From Dermatophilus congolensis (GTDB lineage Bacteria > Actinomycetota > Actinomycetes > Actinomycetales > Dermatophilaceae), in assembly GCA_030538115.1 (NCBI GenBank), contig JAUNUP010000030.1:16698-35534 (forward strand): a DNA stretch of 18,837 bases, given 5' to 3'. A model generated the notes under the pieces. That model was not told the origin of the DNA and searched no databases. It saw nothing but the letters and a program-made list of their open reading frames with translations. The position numbers and the translations under genes were made by a program. This document shows, in pieces, positions 13,694 through 18,837 of this stretch. Within the stretch, counting starts at the first letter, position 1, and each line of letters opens with the position of its first letter.

Positions 13694-15024
13694 TTCGTTC
13701 CTTCGCCCTCGGCACGAGACGCCAGATACGGCACCGTGATGCGGCCCTCGGCGGCGGCGAGGGCGATGTCGCGCCGGTGGTGCGAGCCGCGCAGGCCGAT
13801 CGCGTCGACACCCTCGTACACGCTCGCGCGAGCACCCTCGAGGCCGTCACCGAGGCCCACCACGGAGAGCACCCGGCCTCCGGCGGAGACGACTCCCTCT
13901 CCTCCGGCAGCCGGAGCCGTACCCGCGTGCAGCACGTACGGGGTGTCACCGGCGAGCACCGGCGAATCGAGCCCCTCGATGACGTCCCCGTTGACCGGCG
14001 TACCGGGGTAGTTCTCTGCAGCCACGACCACGGTGACCGCGTATTCGTCGCGCCACTCCAGCGGAGGCAACTCACCCAGCGTGCCCGTCGCCGCAGCCAG
14101 CAACACCCGGGAGAGGGGCGTGGCCAGGCGCGCGAGCACGACCTGGGTCTCGGGGTCACCGAAGCGGGCGTTGAACTCGACCACCCTCGGGCCGTTTGTC
14201 GTCAACGCAAGGCCGATGTAGAGCAGGCCCGCGAACGGGATTCCGCGACGGGCCATCTCATCGACGGTCGGGTGGGCCACAGCCGCCACGACCTCGTCGA
14301 CCAAGTCGACAGGAGCCCACGGCAGCGGCGAGTAGGCGCCCATGCCACCGGTGTTCAGGCCCGAATCACCCTCGCCGACCCGCTTGAAGTCTTGAGCCGG
14401 CTCCAGCGGCACGACCGCCGAACCATCGGTGACGCAGAACAGCGACACCTCGGGACCATCGAGAAACTCCTCGACCACCACGCGCGCCTCTTCGGGCGAA
14501 CGTGCCCCGAGCGCGGCGGCGGCGTGGGCCAGGGCCTCGTCGCGGTCGCTCGTGACGACCACGCCCTTACCCGCGGCCAGACCGTCGTCTTTGACCACGT
14601 GCGGCGCACCGAATTCGTCGAGCGCAGCAGCGACCTCATCGACCGTGGTGCAGACCCGCACGGCGGCGGTGGGCACCCCGGCGGCCGCCATCACTTCTTT
14701 CGCGAAGGCCTTGCTCCCCTCGAGGCGTGCGGCCTGAGCCGACGGCCCGAAGCAGGCGATACCGGCCTCACGCACCGCGTCGGCGACACCCGCCACCAGC
14801 GGCACCTCGGGGCCGACCACGACGAGTTCGACGCCCAGTTGCGTGGCCAGTGCGGCCACCCCGGCTCCGTCGGTGATCCCGCCCGGCAGAGGGTGGCACG
14901 CAGCCACACCCTCGATACCCGGATTGCCGGGAGCCGCGTGCAGTTCGGAGACGTCGGGATCAGTGCTCAGCGCCCTGGCGAGCGCGGCCTCGCGCGCCCC
15001 CGAGCCGAGGATGAGGATCTTCAC
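13690..15024 (-). CDS. purD: Phosphoribosylamine-glycine ligase (GAR synthetase)
   Basis: 444 aa from GTG 15024, preceded by AGGGTTGGGGGC as ribosome site. The enzyme joins phosphoribosylamine and glycine with ATP, step 2 of the pathway. Signatures of the ATP-grasp family: N-terminal [99 protein letters not shown], and [14 protein letters not shown]. The N-terminal motif usually reads GREHAL; the His is Ala here (AREAAL), a small oddity. It heads the purD-purC-purS group and is divergent from a LuxR-type regulator 55 bases away, so their promoters are packed together. Confidence 0.97.
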   Translation of the reverse strand: MKILILGSGAREAALARALSTDPDVSELHAAPGNPGIEGVAACHPLPGGITDGAGVAALATQLGVELVVVGPEVPLVAGVADAVREAGIACFGPSAQAARLEGSKAFAKEVMAAAGVPTAAVRVCTTVDEVAAALDEFGAPHVVKDDGLAAGKGVVVTSDRDEALAHAAAALGARSPEEARVVVEEFLDGPEVSLFCVTDGSAVVPLEPAQDFKRVGEGDSGLNTGGMGAYSPLPWAPVDLVDEVVAAVAHPTVDEMARRGIPFAGLLYIGLALTTNGPRVVEFNARFGDPETQVVLARLATPLSRVLLAAATGTLGELPPLEWRDEYAVTVVVAAENYPGTPVNGDVIEGLDSPVLAGDTPYVLHAGTAPAAGGEGVVSAGGRVLSVVGLGDGLEGARASVYEGVDAIGLRGSHHRRDIALAAAEGRITVPYLASRAEGEGTK

Positions 15025-15079
15025 GCCCCCAACCCTAGTTGCCGCCACCGACACGCCTGACAGCTATGCGTGAGGCGGC

Positions 15080-16147
15080 ATGATTGATGCCATGGATGCG
15101 CCGCGCCCATCGCCGAAGTCCCCTGAATCTCCCACCCCGAGCCCTCCTGAGGCGTGGTCGGTACTCGGGCCGGCTCTCGAGGCGCCCGGCACAACCTCCG
15201 GGGCGGGAGTGACCGCTGTCAACGTCTACCTGTCGCTGGTGCGCCGCTCCGGAGCGACGAAGGAAGAACTGCTCGAACTGGGTTACGACGAGGTCGGGCT
15301 CGACCTGGCCCTGCGAGCCCTCTCCGACACCGGTATCGCGCATGAGGTGGCCGGGCGGTGGGAGCCCTCGCCACCCGACGTCGCCCTCCCCCGCCGCGCC
15401 ACGCAGCTCGAACGCGAGGCCCACTACCTACGCACTGTGACCAGCGAAGTCAGCGACCTGTACTGGCGCAGCCGCTCAACCAGCGGCGAGAGCGACACGC
15501 CTGAAACCATCGTGCTCAACACCCAGCAGGAGGTCGAGGCGGCCGCCGCCACGATCCTCGCGTCCGCGCGCACGCGCGTCGTCGGGTTCAGAGATAACTC
15601 GCCGCTGACCACGCAGTTCTTCGCCACTCCGATCGAGCGGCACCGCGAAAAGCTGCTCAGCGCCGAGCATCGGCCACTGCTCGTGCAGATGACGTACGAG
15701 TCGTCGGTGCTCACCTACCCGAACGCGGGTGAGGTACTTCTCGCCCGCGCCGAAGCCGGTGAGACGACGCGGATCATCGACCGCCTGCCGTTCACGCTCA
15801 TGGTCGCCGACACCACGGCGGCGCTCCTGGACCTCACCACGTACGACAGCTCCGGCTCCGGCTCACTGCTCATCCGCGAAAGACGGCAGGTCGTCGCACT
15901 GGCGGCCCTCGCCGACACGTTCTGGGGGCTGGCGCTGCCGACCTCGCTCGGGTCGACCGGGCTCGACTCTCAGGCCGGGTACGTGCTCTCGCTACTCGCC
16001 GCCGGAGCCACCGACTCCGCCATCGCCGCACAGACCGGACTGTCGCTGCGCACCATCGAACGTCGCGTCAAAGCCCTGCTCGAACAACTCGGCGCCACCA
16101 CCCGCTTCCAGGCCGGCGTACAGGCCGCGCGCCGAGGCTGGATCTGA
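15080..16147 (+). CDS. Winged-helix/LuxR-type transcriptional regulator
   Basis: 355 aa from ATG 15080, with GAGGCGG just upstream; a second ATG lies four codons in. A Pro/Ser-rich N-terminus is followed by a winged-helix-like domain (NVYLSLVRRSGATKEELLELGYDEVGLDLALRALSDTG, in part), a helix (RRATQLEREAHYL), and a middle sensing domain of mixed alpha/beta. The C-terminal ~60 residues are a LuxR/GerE HTH: AGYVLSLLAAGATDSAIAAQTGLSLRTIERRVKALLEQLGATTR (in part). This layout resembles TrmB-like/LuxR regulators common in actinobacteria. No ligand site can be named. It is divergent from purD and 92 bases upstream of helD, so it may control either; that is inference. Confidence 0.82.
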   Translation: MIDAMDAPRPSPKSPESPTPSPPEAWSVLGPALEAPGTTSGAGVTAVNVYLSLVRRSGATKEELLELGYDEVGLDLALRALSDTGIAHEVAGRWEPSPPDVALPRRATQLEREAHYLRTVTSEVSDLYWRSRSTSGESDTPETIVLNTQQEVEAAAATILASARTRVVGFRDNSPLTTQFFATPIERHREKLLSAEHRPLLVQMTYESSVLTYPNAGEVLLARAEAGETTRIIDRLPFTLMVADTTAALLDLTTYDSSGSGSLLIRERRQVVALAALADTFWGLALPTSLGSTGLDSQAGYVLSLLAAGATDSAIAAQTGLSLRTIERRVKALLEQLGATTRFQAGVQAARRGWI

Positions 16148-16239
16148 GCGCCTAGAATTGGTGGTTCGTCTGCGGCCAAACGTCGTGGACAGGCAGCGGC
16201 CGACACGGGGATTCGCCGCTTTTCAGCACAGGTGGTCAT

Positions 16240-18570
16240 GTGAGCACACCCGCGACGGGCAACGACGAGATCCTGCGGCGAGAACTCGCCGTCGAACAGG
16301 CACACGTCGACCTGGTCTACCGCGAGCTGGCCAAGGCCCGCGACCGCGCCGAACTCGTGGCAGCCGAGGGCCTCGTGCGGGGCAAGACTGACCGCACCGG
16401 TGACATCCGCGACGAGGAGATCACCGGTCTCTTCGAGCGCGACGCCCTCATGTTCCACGCCGGGCGGCGGCAGGCGAGTCTCGAGCGACAGCACGAGGGG
16501 CTCGTGTTCGGGCGCCTCGACCTGCAGCACGACGCTCCGCCGCGCGGCTCCACCGACCCCGACGACACGTGGGAGGTGCGCTACGTCGGCCGCCTCGGCG
16601 TGCGTGACGACGAGTACGAGGCGCTGGTCATCGACTGGCGTGCGCCCGCGGCCTCCGCGTTCTACCGCGCCACCCCCACAGAGCCCATGGGAGTCGTACG
16701 TCGCCGCGTCCTGCGCAGCAGCGGCCGCGAGGTCATCGGCATCGAAGACGACCTCATGGTCGCCGAGCCTCCCGAAGACATGGTCGTGCTCGGCGACGGC
16801 GCCCTGCTCGCCGCCCTCGGCCGCAGCCGCACAGGCGGCATGCGCGACATCGTCGCCACCATCCAGACGCACCAGGACGAGGCGATCCGCGCCCCCGCCC
16901 GCGGCGTCACCCTCATCACCGGCGGACCGGGCACCGGCAAGACCGTGGTCGCGTTGCACCGGGCCGCGTACCTGCTCTACTCCGACCGACGCCGCTACGA
17001 GGGAGGCGGTGTGCTCGTGGTCGGCCCCAGCGCCGCCTACACCGCCTATATCGAGCGCGTACTGCCTTCTCTCGGTGAGGATTCGGTGTCGCTGCGGTCG
17101 CTCGGCGACGTCGTGGAGGCCGTGAGCGCCTCACGGCTCGACCCGCCCGCCGTGGCCGCGACCAAGGGCTCGACCCGCATGGTCAAGTTTCTCGCCCGCG
17201 CCGCCCGCGACTCCATCCCCGGCTCCCCCGACGAGCTACGCGCGTTCATCGCCGGCCGGCCCGTGCGGCTGCACAAGGGCGACCTCGACCGTCTCCGCGG
17301 CCAGGTGCTGCGCCGCCACCAGCGCAACAACTCCGAGAAGGCCATGCGCGCGGCCCTCGCGCAGCTCGCTTGGCAGCAGGTGCGCGACACCGCCAGTGAC
17401 GGCGACCAAGAGGAGTTCTTCGAGAAGTTCGCCGACAGCCTCGACGTCGACGCCTTCGTCGCCGCGTGGTGGCGGCCCGTCGACCCGCGCGAGGTGCTGC
17501 TGTGGTGCCGCGACCCCGAGCGCGCCCGGCGGTACGGTCGCGACCTGCTCGACCCCGCCGAGATCGAAGGACTCGCCGCATCGATGCAGGTCGCAGTGGA
17601 CACGGCCACCTGGTCTGTCGCCGACGCGGCCCTCATCGACACCCTCGCCTCCCGCGTCGGGCCTGTGCCGGAGGAGAACATCGAAGAGCGCGGGTTCTAC
17701 GAGGTCGAGCTGCTCGACGACGCCGAAGCCGAGGCCGTCGCCCAGGGCGCCTTGCGCGGCAGCAACAGCCCCCTGCGCGGAGGCGTGTCGTCGTACCGCG
17801 AACGCACCGCCCGCGACGCGTCGACCCGCACCGAGGAAGACCGCATCGACATCCTGCTGCAGGGTCGCATCGACCGGTACGACGAGTTCGCACACATCCT
17901 CATCGACGAAGCGCAAGACATCTCGCCGATGCAATGGCGCATGATCGGCCGCCGCGGACGCTGGGCCTCGTGGACCGTCGTCGGCGACGCCGCCCAGGCC
18001 TCATGGCCCGACCAGGCCGAAGCCACCGAATCACAGAACGAGGCCTTCGGAACCGGACCCCGCCGCCACTTCCAGATGACCACCAACTACCGCAACGCCA
18101 AAGAGATCTTCGACGTCGCCGCCGAGCTCATCCGCGAGGTCATGCCTGACGCCGACATCCCCGACGCCGTGCGCGTCACCGGCGTCGAGCCGGTGCAGCG
18201 GCGGCTGGCCGTGGAGGAGTTCGCCCGCGACGACCAGCCCGGAATGGTGGTTCAGGCCGTTGCGGAGTCGCTGTCGACCCTGGCCGCGGAGGTCGAGGGC
18301 GCGATCGCGGTCATCACGCCGGAGACGTGGGCGGGGGCGCTGTCGGCGGCCCTGGAGTCAGGGACGCTCACTGCGACCTGCGCCGATGCCGGTGGTATGG
18401 CCCGTCGGGTACAGGTGCTGGACGCGATGACGACGAAGGGCCTGGAGTACGACGCCACGGTAGTGGTCGACCCTGACGGCATCACGGCCGAGTCCCCCGG
18501 CGGCGCCCGGGTGCTCTACGTGGCCCTGACCCGCGCGGCGCACCGGATGCACGTCCTCCGCATGGCGTGA
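16240..18570 (+). CDS. helD: HelD-like superfamily 1 helicase, RNA polymerase-associated
   Basis: 776 aa from GTG 16240, with AGGTGG upstream. The N-terminal ~80 residues are charged helices (ILRRELAVEQAHVDLVYREL, ELVAAEGL), consistent with the HelD arm that enters the RNA polymerase secondary channel. Then comes the conserved YVGRLGVRDDEYEALVIDWR-like block. Walker A is GGPGTGKT (228-235), Walker B is DEAQD (556-560), and there is a C-terminal TTKGLEYDATVVVDP and YVALTRAAHRMHVL. UvrD/Rep-like motifs with a large insertion between the two halves are typical of HelD, which uses ATP to strip RNA polymerase from stalled complexes. Some actinobacterial relatives affect rifamycin susceptibility. 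TAGAAT at 16152-16157 could be a -10 box. A large palindrome follows the gene. Confidence 0.9.
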   Translation: MSTPATGNDEILRRELAVEQAHVDLVYRELAKARDRAELVAAEGLVRGKTDRTGDIRDEEITGLFERDALMFHAGRRQASLERQHEGLVFGRLDLQHDAPPRGSTDPDDTWEVRYVGRLGVRDDEYEALVIDWRAPAASAFYRATPTEPMGVVRRRVLRSSGREVIGIEDDLMVAEPPEDMVVLGDGALLAALGRSRTGGMRDIVATIQTHQDEAIRAPARGVTLITGGPGTGKTVVALHRAAYLLYSDRRRYEGGGVLVVGPSAAYTAYIERVLPSLGEDSVSLRSLGDVVEAVSASRLDPPAVAATKGSTRMVKFLARAARDSIPGSPDELRAFIAGRPVRLHKGDLDRLRGQVLRRHQRNNSEKAMRAALAQLAWQQVRDTASDGDQEEFFEKFADSLDVDAFVAAWWRPVDPREVLLWCRDPERARRYGRDLLDPAEIEGLAASMQVAVDTATWSVADAALIDTLASRVGPVPEENIEERGFYEVELLDDAEAEAVAQGALRGSNSPLRGGVSSYRERTARDASTRTEEDRIDILLQGRIDRYDEFAHILIDEAQDISPMQWRMIGRRGRWASWTVVGDAAQASWPDQAEATESQNEAFGTGPRRHFQMTTNYRNAKEIFDVAAELIREVMPDADIPDAVRVTGVEPVQRRLAVEEFARDDQPGMVVQAVAESLSTLAAEVEGAIAVITPETWAGALSAALESGTLTATCADAGGMARRVQVLDAMTTKGLEYDATVVVDPDGITAESPGGARVLYVALTRAAHRMHVLRMA

Positions 18571-18651
18571 ACGCAGGTGCCCGACTTGGGGGCTCCCGAC
18601 CGGGAAGCTCCGGTGTCGCGAGTCCCCGCACGCCCGCACCCGCGCACGCGC

Positions 18652-18830
18652 GTGCCGGGGCACTGCTGCTGCCGCGCTCCCGTGCCGTGGCACTGCTGCT
18701 GGAAGGCGAGGTGCACGAGAACATGTGCCACGGCACCACCACCGATGGGGTGCCGTGGCACATGTTCCAGCACACGGCACCTCCCTGCAGCAGTGCCACG
18801 GCACGGGAGCGCTGGTCGACGCCACGGCAC
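18652..18830. repeat. Cluster of GTGCC-NN-GGCAC palindromes downstream of helD
   Basis: Five exact copies of GTGCC-NN-GGCAC occur at 18652-18663, 18682-18693, 18725-18736, 18750-18761 and 18793-18804, with a degenerate sixth at 18819-18830. Copies 1 and 2, and the reverse of copy 5, carry the same TGCTGC extension. Copies 3 (reversed) and 4 carry ATGTTC. Start-to-start spacings are 30, 43, 25, 43 and 26 bases. No convincing gene covers the block; short frames across it translate to a repetitive His/Cys/Gln-rich product that looks spurious. The window ends inside the block, so its right boundary is unknown. It could be a REP-like family, an operator array, or a cruciform/termination element. 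Confidence 0.85.
18674..18812. repeat. Two concentric perfect inverted repeats (26-bp and 19-bp arms) on one axis
   Basis: The outer arms are 18674-18699 and 18787-18812 (26 bp, no mismatch). The inner arms are 18719-18737 and 18749-18767 (19 bp, no mismatch) with an 11-base loop. Both have the same midpoint at 18743, so DNA or RNA could fold into one 139-base structure. The inner hairpin alone could serve as a helD terminator. Confidence 0.9.
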
Positions 18831-18837
18831 AGGAGCG

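Noticed and set aside
13615..15060. 481-codon plus-strand frame opposite purD
   Set aside because: Arg/His-rich antisense translation of purD with no domain resemblance.
18652..18830. CRISPR array
   Set aside because: Units are short palindromes in both orientations with unequal, symmetric spacing and no uniform spacers; no cas genes are near.
18516..18830. Minus-strand frames over the terminal palindrome block (QQQCHGT-type repeats)
   Set aside because: All frames give repetitive peptides imposed by the DNA repeats, with no ribosome site and no domain.
1..18837. tRNA, rRNA or insertion sequence
   Set aside because: No GTTCGAATC-type T-loop with an acceptor stem, no rRNA-like stretch, and no transposase-like frame or terminal repeats with target duplication were seen.

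Overview
This window comes from a high-GC Gram-positive bacterium, almost certainly a flagellated member of the Actinomycetota. The evidence is strong G/C bias at third codon positions, frequent GTG starts, a DUF3073 gene beside purM, a separate small PurS subunit, an SCP-2-like protein plus a two-helix membrane protein upstream of purF, a HelD-type helicase, and flagellar genes (flgN, fliW, csrA, WhiG/FliA-class sigma factors). A flagellated Micrococcales lineage would fit, but family-level placement is inference.

Region 1 (1-7330) concerns motility and surface modification. It holds a glycosyltransferase truncated by the window edge (minus), a sigma-28-class factor gene (minus), a glycosyltransferase-like/methyltransferase fusion (plus), a second near-identical sigma factor gene (minus), and then flgN-fliW-csrA (plus). 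The two sigma genes are direct-orientation paralogues flanking the fusion gene. The gaps beside them (2378-2811 and 5407-5960) are AT-richer and carry operator-like inverted repeats. Downstream of the second sigma gene, on its strand, lie three abutting hairpins with runs of 5-6 C in the loops, resembling the actinobacterial 6C RNA class. flgK and flgL, which usually sit between flgN and fliW, are absent.

Region 2 (7331-15024) is mostly de novo purine synthesis on the minus strand, in two blocks. One is SCP-like protein, membrane protein, purF, purM. The other is purD, purC, purS. purF/purM and purD/purC overlap by ATGA and are probably translationally coupled. PurS has an unusual acidic C-terminal extension and is not followed by purQ/purL. 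A plus-strand spermidine-synthase-like methyltransferase lies between the blocks. DUF3073 converges on purM across a strong bidirectional terminator.

Region 3 (15025-18837) has a winged-helix/LuxR-type regulator divergent from purD, then a HelD-type RNA-polymerase-associated helicase. After helD there is a striking non-coding block: five copies of GTGCC-NN-GGCAC, arranged as two concentric perfect inverted repeats (26-bp and 19-bp arms) around one axis at 18743.

The most unusual items are the twin sigma factors around a modification enzyme, the C-loop hairpin cluster at 4280-4387, and the concentric palindrome at the right edge. All assignments come from reading the sequence; no database search was run.
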